Assembly: GCA_041752315.1 (NCBI GenBank)
Contig: JBGSHJ010000059.1
Span: forward strand, 76,656-140,655
DNA from: SYFY01 sp041752315
GTDB lineage: Bacteria; Pseudomonadota; Gammaproteobacteria; Pseudomonadales; Azotimanducaceae
Length of the DNA: 64,000 nucleotides
Direction of reading: 5' to 3'
Positions 27,897 to 36,202 of this stretch are shown here, piece by piece; position 1 is the stretch's first letter, and each line of letters begins with the position of its first letter. Under the pieces are notes generated by a model that made no database searches, was not told where the DNA came from, and worked only from the letters and a program-made list of their open reading frames with translations. Made by a program: the position numbers and the translations under genes.

Positions 27897-27925
27897 TTGA
27901 CCTGTATGGTGAGCCTCACCATAAT
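27897..27925 (+). promoter_or_regulatory. Promoter of tRNA-Arg(ACG) with a 19-bp inverted repeat in the spacer
   Basis: TTGACC at 27897-27902 and CATAAT at 27920-27925 are separated by 17 bases, and a G+C-rich discriminator follows, as expected for a stable-RNA promoter. The spacer and first bases of the -10 contain a perfect inverted repeat, TATGGTGAG-C-CTCACCATA (27905-27923). Confidence 0.72.
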
Positions 27926-27942
27926 GTGCCCCCTTTTGTGCA

Positions 27943-28019
27943 GCACCCGTGGCCAAATTGGATAAGGCACCAGCCTACGAAGCTGGGGATTGCTGGTTCG
28001 AATCCAGCCGGGTGCACCA
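27943..28019 (+). tRNA. tRNA-Arg (anticodon ACG)
   Basis: Acceptor stem GCACCCG pairs with CGGGTGC. The anticodon stem-loop is CCAGC-CTACGAA-GCTGG, giving anticodon ACG for CGN arginine codons after A34 deamination. The T-arm is GCTGG-TTCGAAT-CCAGC. CCA is encoded. The reverse strand gives the 'GWIRTSNPQL' peptide that often marks a missed tRNA. Confidence 0.96.
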
Positions 28020-28183
28020 TATTCAAATTCGCAAAAGTCGAGGCGCCCCTCCCTCCTGCAGTGCCAAGGTGAAAAGTGGTGAGGGGCACAAGCCGGTAGC
28101 CAGACCATCGGTATCGAGGGTTGCGCGAAAGCTCGCTACACGCAGCTACACATTCTGCACGTCCATCTCAGAGGAAGAACATC

Positions 28184-28330
28184 GTGGATGAATCCCCGGC
28201 AGAGGAAGAACGCAAGTTCCACGGCTGGCGGCTGCTTGGCGTCCTGGGTGTAGTTGTGATTGCTCTCGCCGTTGTCAGTGCTATTGTGGATTGGGTAGTG
28301 CTGGGATCGCTGTTCGGTCGGGTGTTCTGA
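28184..28330 (+). CDS. Small single-pass membrane protein (48 residues)
   Basis: A GTG start with GAGGAAG a few bases upstream. An acidic N-terminus (DESPAEEERK) is followed by one long hydrophobic helix (LLGVLGVVVIALAVVSAIVDWVV, about residues 17-39) and a short tail. It stands between tRNA-Arg and a SPOR-like gene. I do not recognise a family. Composition and the good ribosome site favour a real gene. Confidence 0.55.
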   Translation: MDESPAEEERKFHGWRLLGVLGVVVIALAVVSAIVDWVVLGSLFGRVF

Positions 28331-28441
28331 TTCATGCCCGGGTGATTGACGGCCCTGTTTGGCTCGATAATTCTGCCCGCTCATTGATCGAGTTCACTTC
28401 CTGATGACGATTACATAGACTCATCGTTCGAGGGAGGATTC

Positions 28442-29029
28442 ATGCATTTAAACATTCGTCTGTGGCTGTTGCTGCTGGGTTGCGCGTTCATGCCTGCGGT
28501 CCATGGTGCTGAAGGCTATTGGGTCGTGCTCGGCAGCACGTCCGAGCTGACCAATGCGGAGCAGATCACCAGCAACGCGGGTGTACTCGGCCAGGGCATA
28601 TCGATTCAAGATGTCGAAACGGCGCAAGGGAGGATGCACCGAGTGGTCGCCGGCCCATTCGATGATAGGTTCACGGCTCAGGAGGTGGCTTCCAGCGCTC
28701 GCGGTCAGGGCTTCCCGGACGCCTGGCTGGTCCTTGTGGATCCGGCAACCAGCATTCCTTCGCTGTCTGCTGCCGGGACACCCCCATCCAGTCCTGCGAG
28801 CGACCCTATTGCGCCCGTTGACACGACTATGGACGCTCAACCTGGAGCGGTGTTCACGATGCCGGCGGCCGCGCCCATTCAGGAGAGCATCGCTCCGTTC
28901 CCGGGTACCTCGCCAGCCGATGAGGAACAACAGGAAAGTACACGCGAACTCCTGGATCAGACGCAAGACGAAATTCCAGATTCGGCACCTCCGGGTTACA
29001 ACCTCAACAGACTCAGACGGGATGCATAG
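28442..29029 (+). CDS. Exported SPOR-like protein
   Basis: A 195-residue protein. A signal peptide runs to about residue 22 (LLLLGCAFMPAVHG). Residues about 25-100 (GYWVVLGSTSEL...VETAQGRMHRVVAGPFDDRFTAQEV...GFPDAWLV) fit the pattern of a SPOR domain, which binds denuded peptidoglycan. A Pro/Ala/Ser-rich, probably unstructured tail follows. The ribosome site GAGGGAGGA is good. A cell-envelope or division-site role is inferred from the domain only. Confidence 0.65.
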   Translation: MHLNIRLWLLLLGCAFMPAVHGAEGYWVVLGSTSELTNAEQITSNAGVLGQGISIQDVETAQGRMHRVVAGPFDDRFTAQEVASSARGQGFPDAWLVLVDPATSIPSLSAAGTPPSSPASDPIAPVDTTMDAQPGAVFTMPAAAPIQESIAPFPGTSPADEEQQESTRELLDQTQDEIPDSAPPGYNLNRLRRDA

Positions 29030-29246
29030 GCGACACCTCGCCCTTCCTGAACCATCTCGCCGCGACTGACGTCGGACCAGCTTGGTCCGAGACGCGATGA
29101 GGATCGCGAGAGCATTGGCAAAGGGCACGTCCGAACCTGGCTTTGCCCACAACCGCGCAGCACGACAGCAACAGCGTTTGAGTGCACAATGGACGCGTAT
29201 TCGTGCTCGCGAGCAATCGTTCCTCTGTCTGCGTGACGGGCTTTAA

Positions 29247-29486
29247 AAGCTGGCAGGAGAAGGCAAGACGAAGGGACCCACCGGCGACTTCTCCGTATCG
29301 AATCTCAATATCCGGTTGCGCTCAGGAAGGGATTTCGCGCCCCTGTCGGATCTGTAGGTGGTGTATACCTCTGGTGGAACAGGAAGCCTCGGGAAGGAGG
29401 GCTTCAATGATCTGTTCAGCACTTCACCCGCCGATCCGGACGCCGAGCAACTGGTGGTAAAACTCCGTTATCGTCTGGGAAGCTGA
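29247..29486 (+). pseudogene. Remnant 3' end of a DUF5916-like outer-membrane protein gene
   Basis: Frame 29247-29486 reads as a protein C-terminus: NLNIRLRSGRDFAPLSDL, an in-frame TAG at 29355-29357, then VVYTSGGTGSLGKEGFNDLF and QLVVKLRYRLGS before the TGA. The pattern 'PLSDL-x-VVYT ... LVVKLRYR-x-G' matches, from memory, the last barrel strands of DUF5916/carbohydrate-binding-9-type outer-membrane proteins. The frame is closed by TAA at 29244-29246 and no earlier part could be found in any frame, so this is a decayed fragment. The interval 29030-29246 contains nothing else I can support. Confidence 0.6.
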
Positions 29487-29487
29487 A

Positions 29488-30675
29488 ATGTCATCCATAC
29501 CTGAAGTTGTGCTGCAGAAAGACCAGCACCGGCGTGTACTTGCCGGTCACGAATGGATCTACAGCAACGAAATCGACAACGTGCGTTCACCCGTGAAGTC
29601 CTTTGCACCGGGTGATGAAGTGGATTTTGTAAGCCAGCATGGCAAGTGGCTGGCACGTGGTTACATCAACCCGCATTCACTGATTGCCGGTCGCGTATTG
29701 ACGAGGAATCGCCAGTTCCGGCTGGGCGTACCTCTGTTTCGTGACCGGATCGCGGAAGCCATGGCGATTCGTGATCAACTGCATGCGACGCCTTTCTATC
29801 GGCTGGTGTTTGGCGAGTCCGATGGATTGCCTGGTGTGGTCGTGGATCGTTATGGTGATGTGCTGGTCCTGCAGATAGGCACGGCCGGCATGGATCGACG
29901 ACTGGAGGACCTGGTCACTGCGCTGGTTGAGTTGCTGACTCCACGTTCCATTGTGCTGCGGAGTGATATGTCTTCACGCTCCCTTGAAGGTCTCGCCGAA
30001 GATGTGCGGGTGATCTACGGAGACTCTGTTGAGGATGTCCTGCTGCGCGAAGGGCAGTGTGAGTATCTGGTACCGGTCCAGAACGGCCAGAAAACCGGCT
30101 GGTTCTTCGATCAGGCTGACAATCGGCAGCGAATGCAACGGCATCTGCGCGGAGGCCGGGTACTGGATGCCTTTGCCTATCTGGGTGCCTGGGGTATCGC
30201 TGCAGCCAGATCAGGTGCCAGCGAAGTCATCTGCGTGGATGCCTCTGCGCCTGCACTTGAAGTCCTCAGTGCCAATGCGGCGCGCAATGGACTGACCAAC
30301 GTACGCACGGAACATGGTGATGCCTTCGAGGTGATGCAGCGGTTGGCTGATGCGGGTGAGTTGTTCGAAACCGTGATTGTCGATCCACCGGCATTTGTCA
30401 AACGGCGCAAGGATCTGAAGACCGGCACTGCAGCCTACGAACGACTGAACACCCTGGCCCTGCGACTGGTGCAACCCAATGGCACGCTGATCTCGGCATC
30501 CTGTTCGTACCACATGCCCAGAGAAGAACTGGTTCATAGTGTTCTGCGGGCGTCCCGCAGGGTGGAACGAACGGTGCGGCTACTCGAACAAGGCACGCAG
30601 TCTGTTGACCATCCCATTCATCCGGCCATGCCGGAAACCGAGTATCTCAAGGTGCTGACATTGCACGTGAGCTGA
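29488..30675 (+). CDS. rlmI: 23S rRNA (cytosine-C5) methyltransferase, RlmI family
   Basis: A 395-residue class I SAM-dependent methyltransferase. An N-terminal PUA domain (about 1-75, including GHEWIYSNEI) is followed by the linker QNGQKTGWFFDQADNR. The Rossmann methyltransferase domain has VLDAFAYLGAWGIAAA and the catalytic motif VDPPAFVKRRKD, and CSYHM follows later. RlmI makes m5C1962 in 23S rRNA. The ATG follows the remnant gene's stop by one base. It is convergent with deaD. Confidence 0.9.
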   Translation: MSSIPEVVLQKDQHRRVLAGHEWIYSNEIDNVRSPVKSFAPGDEVDFVSQHGKWLARGYINPHSLIAGRVLTRNRQFRLGVPLFRDRIAEAMAIRDQLHATPFYRLVFGESDGLPGVVVDRYGDVLVLQIGTAGMDRRLEDLVTALVELLTPRSIVLRSDMSSRSLEGLAEDVRVIYGDSVEDVLLREGQCEYLVPVQNGQKTGWFFDQADNRQRMQRHLRGGRVLDAFAYLGAWGIAAARSGASEVICVDASAPALEVLSANAARNGLTNVRTEHGDAFEVMQRLADAGELFETVIVDPPAFVKRRKDLKTGTAAYERLNTLALRLVQPNGTLISASCSYHMPREELVHSVLRASRRVERTVRLLEQGTQSVDHPIHPAMPETEYLKVLTLHVS

Positions 30676-30688
30676 CAGGTCAGCTCAC
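30667..30688. terminator. Inverted repeat spanning the stops of convergent rlmI and deaD
   Basis: Arms GTGAGCTGAC and GTCAGCTCAC with 2 bases between them cover both stop codons. It may act as a bidirectional terminator, but it lacks T-runs. Confidence 0.45.
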
Positions 30689-32670
30689 GAAGCGTTCGAC
30701 TTGCGATCCTTCTTTCGTTTGCCTTTGTCCTTGACCGGCTTGTCCTTGCCCTTGTCCTTGGCCTTGCCAGCAGCAAATGGTGGCGCGTGGCCCGATGGCG
30801 GTTCTGTGTGGCCGACACGTTTGCCCTTGTGATTCTCACGCAGCGTTTTTGGCTCGAAGGCACGAGCGTTGTTGCCTGCGCCATTGGGACCGAGCAGCGA
30901 GAGGCGCAGTTGTCGTCCACAAACCCAGGCATTGCTGAGATCGTTGAAGATTGCCTTTGGCATGCCAGTGGGCAGTTCCACCACGCTGTGATCGGCAAGG
31001 ATCTCGATCTTGCCAATCTGGCCTGAGTCCAGGCCGGCTTCGTTGGCGATGGCGCCGACGAGGTTGCCTGGCGCAACGCCATGTTCAGCGCCAACCTCGA
31101 TTCGGTAACGATCACTGTCTCCGGCGGCCAGTCGGTTGGCCTTGCGCGCCATGCGTGGGGGGTGTTCTCCGCGATCGTCCTGACGATCGAAACGACGGCT
31201 GTCTCCACGACTGTCATCTCTGCTTTCACTTCGATGCGAAGAACCTCTGTCACCTCGCCCATCGTCTCGAAATTCCTGATGGTCTTCGCGCCGGGTGTCG
31301 CGGGGGTCCGGACGTTCGCTCGGCCGACGACTTTTGGCAGCGTCCGGTGGCACGGCTAGCGTCTTGTTGCCGAGCGCCAGGATGCCCAGCGCGGCGGCGA
31401 TATCGAGGGGTGTGACGGCGTGTTCCTGCTGAAACTGCTCGAGGATGTTGCGCATGAACGCAAGATCCGAAGATTCGAGCTTTTCGACAATTTTCTGCTT
31501 GAACTTCGTGACACGGCTTTGGGTAACCGCTTCCGCACTCGGCAATTCGAGACGTGTGATCCTTTGTCGTGTGGCACGCTCGATGGCCGCCAGCATGCGC
31601 TGTTCGCGGGCTGCGACAAACAGGATCGCGTCACCCTGGCGGCCGGCACGACCGGTTCTGCCAATGCGGTGAATGTAGGATTCGGTGTCGTAAGGAATGT
31701 CGTAGTTGACCACATGACTGATTCGATCAACGTCCAGACCTCGTGCGGCAACGTCCGTCGCGATGAGGATGTCGAGCGAGCCGGCCTTGAACCGGTTGAC
31801 CATCTGCTCCCGATGGTTCTGCGCCATGTCACCGTTCAGCGCAGCGGCAGAATATCCACGCGCTTCCAGACGTTCCGCCAGTTCCAGGGTGGCGATCTTG
31901 GTCCGTACAAAGATGAGCATCGCATCAAACGGTTCAACTTCGAGAATACGGGTCAGCGCATCCAGCTTGTGCAGCCCACCGACCAGCCAGTACCGCTGAC
32001 GGATGGTCTCTGCCGTGGCAGTACGGGCCTTGATGGAAATATCCAGCGCATCGCGAAGATGTGCTCGTGCGATGCGTTCCACTTCGGGCGGCATGGTTGC
32101 GGAAAACAGGACGAGCTGCCGGTCTTTGGGGGCCTGTTCCAGAACCCATTCAACGTCTTCAATGAAGCCCATGCGGAGCATTTCATCAGCTTCGTCGAGC
32201 ACCAGGGTCTGCAGGCCCGCCAGAGACAGCGAACCGCGACGCATGTGGTCCATGACCCGACCTGGCGTGCCGACCACGATGTGCACACCACGACGCAACT
32301 GACGAAGCTGGATGTCATAACTTTGTCCGCCATAAATCGGCATGACATGAAAACCGGGCAGATGAGCGGCGTATCGCTGGAACGCTTCGGCGACCTGGAT
32401 GGCGAGTTCCCGGGTGGGGGTCAATATCAGAGCCTGGACCTGGCGATTGTTGATATCGACACGAGTCAGCAGGGGGAGGGCAAAGGCGGCGGTTTTTCCG
32501 GTCCCGGTCGGAGCGTGTCCCACCAGATCGCGCCCTTCGAGCAGGCAGGGAATCGCCTCCGTCTGTATGGGTGTGGGTGTCTCATAACCCACGTCTGAGA
32601 GCGCCCGCAGCAAAGGAGCAGGCAGATTGAGGGTTTCAAAGCCGTTGCTGGTATCCAATTGTGAGGACAT
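30685..32670 (-). CDS. deaD: DEAD-box ATP-dependent RNA helicase DeaD/CsdA
   Basis: A 661-residue helicase. The Q motif region is TPTPIQ, the Walker A motif is APTGTGKT (53-60), the DEAD box is at residues 159-162, then SATMP and HRIGRTGRAG. A basic, low-complexity linker (RGDRGSSHRSESRDDSRGDS) leads to a DbpA-type RNA-binding domain (about 545-620) and a Lys-rich tail. The family unwinds rRNA and mRNA structures in ribosome assembly and cold adaptation. Confidence 0.93.
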   Translation of the reverse strand: MSSQLDTSNGFETLNLPAPLLRALSDVGYETPTPIQTEAIPCLLEGRDLVGHAPTGTGKTAAFALPLLTRVDINNRQVQALILTPTRELAIQVAEAFQRYAAHLPGFHVMPIYGGQSYDIQLRQLRRGVHIVVGTPGRVMDHMRRGSLSLAGLQTLVLDEADEMLRMGFIEDVEWVLEQAPKDRQLVLFSATMPPEVERIARAHLRDALDISIKARTATAETIRQRYWLVGGLHKLDALTRILEVEPFDAMLIFVRTKIATLELAERLEARGYSAAALNGDMAQNHREQMVNRFKAGSLDILIATDVAARGLDVDRISHVVNYDIPYDTESYIHRIGRTGRAGRQGDAILFVAAREQRMLAAIERATRQRITRLELPSAEAVTQSRVTKFKQKIVEKLESSDLAFMRNILEQFQQEHAVTPLDIAAALGILALGNKTLAVPPDAAKSRRPSERPDPRDTRREDHQEFRDDGRGDRGSSHRSESRDDSRGDSRRFDRQDDRGEHPPRMARKANRLAAGDSDRYRIEVGAEHGVAPGNLVGAIANEAGLDSGQIGKIEILADHSVVELPTGMPKAIFNDLSNAWVCGRQLRLSLLGPNGAGNNARAFEPKTLRENHKGKRVGHTEPPSGHAPPFAAGKAKDKGKDKPVKDKGKRKKDRKSNAS

Positions 32671-32872
32671 GGCGTTCTCTTTTGCTCTCTTGTGCTAAGG
32701 GGCGCGCGGCAAATTGACCGCTGAAATCAAATGGTTGTGTTGCGGGAGCAGGGGTGGCTCGCGGGGAGGCGGCACCATACTCGCAGAGCCTTTCCGAAAC
32801 AACGCTCAGTGTGTAGGGAAATTATGGATTTGCGGCGCCATGCCGACGGATTGCCGGATAGAATGCCCGAAT

Positions 32873-32948
32873 GCCCCGATGGCACAAAGGATAGCGCGAC
32901 CCCCTCCTAAGGGGTAGGTTGAAGGTTCGAGTCCTTCTCGGGGCGCCA
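32873..32948 (+). tRNA. tRNA-Arg (anticodon CCT)
   Basis: Acceptor stem GCCCCGA pairs with TCGGGGC, the anticodon stem-loop is ACCCC-CTCCTAA-GGGGT (anticodon CCT, codon AGG), and the T-arm is GAAGG-TTCGAGT-CCTTC. CCA is encoded. No integrase or duplicated tRNA 3' end was seen nearby, so there is no sign that it serves as an attachment site here. Confidence 0.95.
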
Positions 32949-33012
32949 AATCCGGGTTTCGTTGATACAGGTTCCTTTGATGTTAGCGTTCACACGGGAC
33001 CTCGTTTACCGT

Positions 33013-33033
33013 CACAGGAAGTAACTTCCTGTG
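33013..33033. promoter_or_regulatory. 21-bp perfect inverted repeat ahead of the double-VOC gene
   Basis: CACAGGAAGT and ACTTCCTGTG flank a single A, 15 bases before the ATG at 33049. The one-base centre argues for a dimeric protein operator rather than an RNA hairpin, and repressor binding here would block transcription or early elongation. No regulator gene is adjacent. Confidence 0.5.
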
Positions 33034-33048
33034 AGTGGATAAACACGT

Positions 33049-34290
33049 ATGAACGAAGCCAATCTGACCCGCTTTGGGCCCAAGACCCTCGCATTCGAGC
33101 AAGGAACCGAGGCAACCTGTTCCGCGACCTTCAGGGCCATTGACGGCCCGGCAAAGCTGGTCCTTCAAAGCAACGGAATTCACAGTGCGCAGATCAAGGT
33201 CAATGGCCATGATGTTGCGCTGCCGCCGCACCTTCGAATGAAAGGCGAGCTCGTCGTACCTTTGAACCTTGAAAGGGAGAACATACTTGAGATGAGAGTC
33301 TCCGGCGGACCTCAGGCGACGTGCTCCTTTCGCGTGACCCAGGTCACCCGGGCCGATCTCGGACTCATGCGCCAGGGTTACTTCGGGCTCAACACAAGCG
33401 ACATGGCGCGCCAGAGAGCTTTTTACGACACGCTGGGCTTCAAAGGAGAAATCTACCCGGCAGGGCCAGAAACGAGTACCACTTTTGCGAGGGCACTGGG
33501 GTTTCCTGACGACTACCTGATCTACGTTGCGCTGACGAGTCTGGAAGATCCGCCGGCTCCACCGTTTGTCGACACGGTGCAGTTCAGGGGTGATTCGTAT
33601 CGGGAAGAGCCGCCTTACGCCAACCTCAACCACATCGGGATGGCCTATGCCACCTATTCGACGAGGGACCTCGATGGCGACTTCGCCTGCCTCCAGGCGA
33701 AGGGCGTGCAGTTTGTTTCTGCACCGACCACAGCGCCCAACGGTGAACGGTTCGTGTTCCTGAAGGACCAGGACGGCACGTTCCTGAAATTGGTCGAGAC
33801 CGACGCAGGTGGTGAACCGAGCGCAAATCCCGGGTTGATTCGGCTGGTGAATACGAACATGAACGTGTCTGATCTGGAGCGTTCGCGAGAGTTCTATCGG
33901 TTGCTGGGGTTCACCGAGTCTGCACCCGGCTCGCTGGCAGGTGCAGGTGAGTTCGCCGCAGCCCACGGCTTCGACGGTCCGATCGAGTTCGAGGGCGTGG
34001 ACATCAGCCTGGGCGAAGGTACTGACGGAGCGACGCTGCAGTTGCGGCAGTGGAAGAGCCCGTGCGACGACGCGCCGTCCTATCCTCCACCGGTGAATCA
34101 CCTGGGCATAGACCGCATCAATTTTTACGTGAAAGATCTGACAGCGGCCATCAGGACGATGAATGAACTTGGTTTTGAGCAATTGGGTCCAATTGGCGGT
34201 GGTGCGGAATTCGGCCTGGTCTTCTTCTTTGATCCCGACGGAATCAAGGTTCAACTGGCAGGGCCTCGTACAGACGCGCGCAAAGACTGA
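33049..34290 (+). CDS. Double VOC (glyoxalase-fold) protein with N-terminal beta-rich domain
   Basis: A 413-residue protein. Residues 1-100 form a strand-rich region without an obvious family. Two vicinal-oxygen-chelate modules follow, about 110-250 (GYFGLNTSDMARQRAFYD...LNHIGMAYAT...FVFLKDQDGTFLKLVE) and 265-405 (LVNTNMNVSDLERSREFY...VNHLGIDRINFYV...FFFDPDGIKVQLAG). Each has the His/Glu pattern of a metal site (for example NHIG and FLKLVE). VOC enzymes include glyoxalases, extradiol dioxygenases and isomerases. The reaction is unknown. Confidence 0.75.
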   Translation: MNEANLTRFGPKTLAFEQGTEATCSATFRAIDGPAKLVLQSNGIHSAQIKVNGHDVALPPHLRMKGELVVPLNLERENILEMRVSGGPQATCSFRVTQVTRADLGLMRQGYFGLNTSDMARQRAFYDTLGFKGEIYPAGPETSTTFARALGFPDDYLIYVALTSLEDPPAPPFVDTVQFRGDSYREEPPYANLNHIGMAYATYSTRDLDGDFACLQAKGVQFVSAPTTAPNGERFVFLKDQDGTFLKLVETDAGGEPSANPGLIRLVNTNMNVSDLERSREFYRLLGFTESAPGSLAGAGEFAAAHGFDGPIEFEGVDISLGEGTDGATLQLRQWKSPCDDAPSYPPPVNHLGIDRINFYVKDLTAAIRTMNELGFEQLGPIGGGAEFGLVFFFDPDGIKVQLAGPRTDARKD

Positions 34291-34491
34291 CGGAGCACAG
34301 GGTTCGGTGTGTGCACAGCAAGAGATGCGAAACGAACCAATGAGGTCTGCAAGGTCCCAAGCCGACCAGTTCAGCCGTTCCCGCGTGCCTTGCCTGCAGA
34401 GTGCGTGGGCCGGATGACGGCTTCTGCGTATTTCGGGTTGCTTGCAGCCGCACTAGCGTGACACAACTTCACAAAGTGGCGGGCTTTGCTG

Positions 34492-34809
34492 TTGACCTAT
34501 GTGATTACCGAGGCCTGCATCGGGGTAAAGGGCGAGGGTTGCATGGTGGTTTGCCCGGAGCAATGCATCTTCTCCGAACCTGCGGACCACATGTCCTTCA
34601 TCGACCCTGCCCGTTGTACCGGCTGTGGGGTTTGCGAAGCCGCGTGTGTGGTCGGCGCAATCTTCCCCGCCAATCGGCTGGGTCAGGCATCAGTGGAATT
34701 CGAAGTGCTGAATGCAGCCTGGTTCCTTCATCGGCAGGGAGTACGAGAGCGGGTCAAGGAAATCGCGCGGGACCTGAAGGTGTGGCTACCAAACGGGTAC
34801 GCGGATTGA
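34492..34809 (+). CDS. 7Fe ferredoxin (FdxA type)
   Basis: About 105 residues from the TTG at 34492, which gives the family N-terminus TYVITEACIG; other in-frame starts are TTG 34486 and GTG 34501. Cysteines 9, 17, 21 and 25 (C...C...CPEQC) and 42, 45, 48 and 52 (CTGCGVCEAAC) fit a [3Fe-4S]/[4Fe-4S] ferredoxin. No ATG is available and the ribosome site (GTGGCGGG) is weak. It could feed electrons to the P450s elsewhere in the window, but there is no direct evidence for this. Confidence 0.85.
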   Translation: MTYVITEACIGVKGEGCMVVCPEQCIFSEPADHMSFIDPARCTGCGVCEAACVVGAIFPANRLGQASVEFEVLNAAWFLHRQGVRERVKEIARDLKVWLPNGYAD

Positions 34810-34907
34810 ACCTGCCCAATCAGGTAAAGCGACAACTGCGGATTCGGCCGGGATATGCCTTCTGGCCTCGATGTATGATCTGACTTCTTCCAGACCGAAG
34901 CCTTCAC

Positions 34908-36029
34908 GTGCTCAATCAGCTTTTTCTGCTCGTTCTCACTGTATTTGTCTCCCAAGTCGTTATCGCAGGAGCTGAAAAAGACAGGAAGGCGTCTGTCGCA
35001 CTCGTCGAACGACTCGTCGTTCCTGCAGGTCTGCAGGTTGAACTGGTCGCGGACGCACTGCCGGATGCACGTCAGCTCGCACTCTCGCGCGATGAAAAGA
35101 CGCTCTTTGTCGGCACATTCAGACAAGGGGTTGTCTACCGGGTACAACTCGACGAGACAGGCAAGGCAAAACATGTCGAGACCCTGCTCAAGGGGCTGAC
35201 ACTGCCGACCGGGCTTGCACTGCGGGAACATGAAGGGCGGGAAGATCTTTACGTAGGCGCCCTGAACAAGATCTGGGTCGTGGAAAATGCCGTTCAGTCC
35301 AAGGCTGCCCGATTGCTGACGGAGGAACTGCCGGACAAACAACACCACGGCTGGAAGTACCTTCGCTTCGGGCCGGACGGGCTGTTGTATGTACCGGTTG
35401 GTGCACCGTGCAACATCTGCAAGAGCAAGGATCCCCGCTTTGCGTCGATCCTGCGGATGGATCCGGATACGGGGATTGTCGAGCCGTTTGTGGAAGGTAT
35501 CCGCAACAGTGTAGGCCTGGCATTTCATCCGACGACCGGACAGCTGTGGTTCACGGACAATGGTCGGGACATGATGGGTGATGATGTGCCGCCAGAAGAG
35601 ATCAACATCGTCACAGAAAAAGGCCAGCACTTTGGTTACCCGTTCATCCACGCCGGGACCATTCCGGATCCCGAGTTTGGCAAGGCGGTTGATCCTGCGA
35701 AATACATCCAGCCGAGCTATACGATCCAGGCGCACTCTGCGGCGCTTGGTCTGACGTTCAACACGGGCAGTTCCCTGGGCAAGGCGTGGGAAGGATCCGT
35801 GTTCATAGCCGAACATGGCAGCTGGAACCGTTCGGAAAAGGTGGGCTACAGGGTATCAGCGCTGGTTCCGAATGCAGAAGGTACGCTGATACCCAAGCCG
35901 TTCATGACTGGCTTTCTGCAAGATGGGAAAGTGCTGGGTCGACCCAACGACGTGCTCGTGACACGAGGCGGCGATCTGCTGGTCTCGGATGATCAGGCCA
36001 ATGCCGTCTACCGCGTGAGCCGCCAATAG
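34908..36029 (+). CDS. PQQ-type sugar dehydrogenase-fold protein (sorbosone dehydrogenase-like), exported
   Basis: A 373-residue beta-propeller protein beginning at a GTG with a signal peptide (FLLVLTVFVSQVVIAGAE). Typical elements are GLTLPTGLAL, HHGWKYLRFGPDGLLYV, GIRNSVGLAFHPTTGQLWFTDNGRD and HGSWNRSEKVGYRV. Family members oxidise aldoses or sorbosone with PQQ in the periplasm. A CNIC motif at the third blade is unusual enough to note. No pqq biosynthesis genes are in the window. Confidence 0.82.
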   Translation: MLNQLFLLVLTVFVSQVVIAGAEKDRKASVALVERLVVPAGLQVELVADALPDARQLALSRDEKTLFVGTFRQGVVYRVQLDETGKAKHVETLLKGLTLPTGLALREHEGREDLYVGALNKIWVVENAVQSKAARLLTEELPDKQHHGWKYLRFGPDGLLYVPVGAPCNICKSKDPRFASILRMDPDTGIVEPFVEGIRNSVGLAFHPTTGQLWFTDNGRDMMGDDVPPEEINIVTEKGQHFGYPFIHAGTIPDPEFGKAVDPAKYIQPSYTIQAHSAALGLTFNTGSSLGKAWEGSVFIAEHGSWNRSEKVGYRVSALVPNAEGTLIPKPFMTGFLQDGKVLGRPNDVLVTRGGDLLVSDDQANAVYRVSRQ

Positions 36030-36202
36030 ATTCCCGGCCTGGGTTCCTGGCATGACTCCGCAGGTAATTGTCCGGGCGTTGTCCGTCGGCGAAACTTCTC
36101 CGCGTGCGTAGCCGCAGGCCTGCCACCGACGATGATTCGGCATCATCGTTCCGGACAGAACCTCGCGATCGCGGAGAACAACTTCACAGCCTAGGAAATT
36201 GC

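Noticed and set aside
27785..28108. Upstream extension of the dioxygenase frame
   Set aside because: It reads antisense through tRNA-Arg and gives the peptide typical of mistranslated tRNA genes.
27949..28191. Forward open frame over tRNA-Arg
   Set aside because: It is the sense translation of a tRNA and has no coding features.
29182..29460. Forward open frame before rlmI
   Set aside because: Composition is poor, and the overlapping remnant frame explains the interval better.
32873..32948. tRNA-Arg(CCT) as an attachment site for an island
   Set aside because: No integrase, phage gene or duplicated tRNA end follows within the window.
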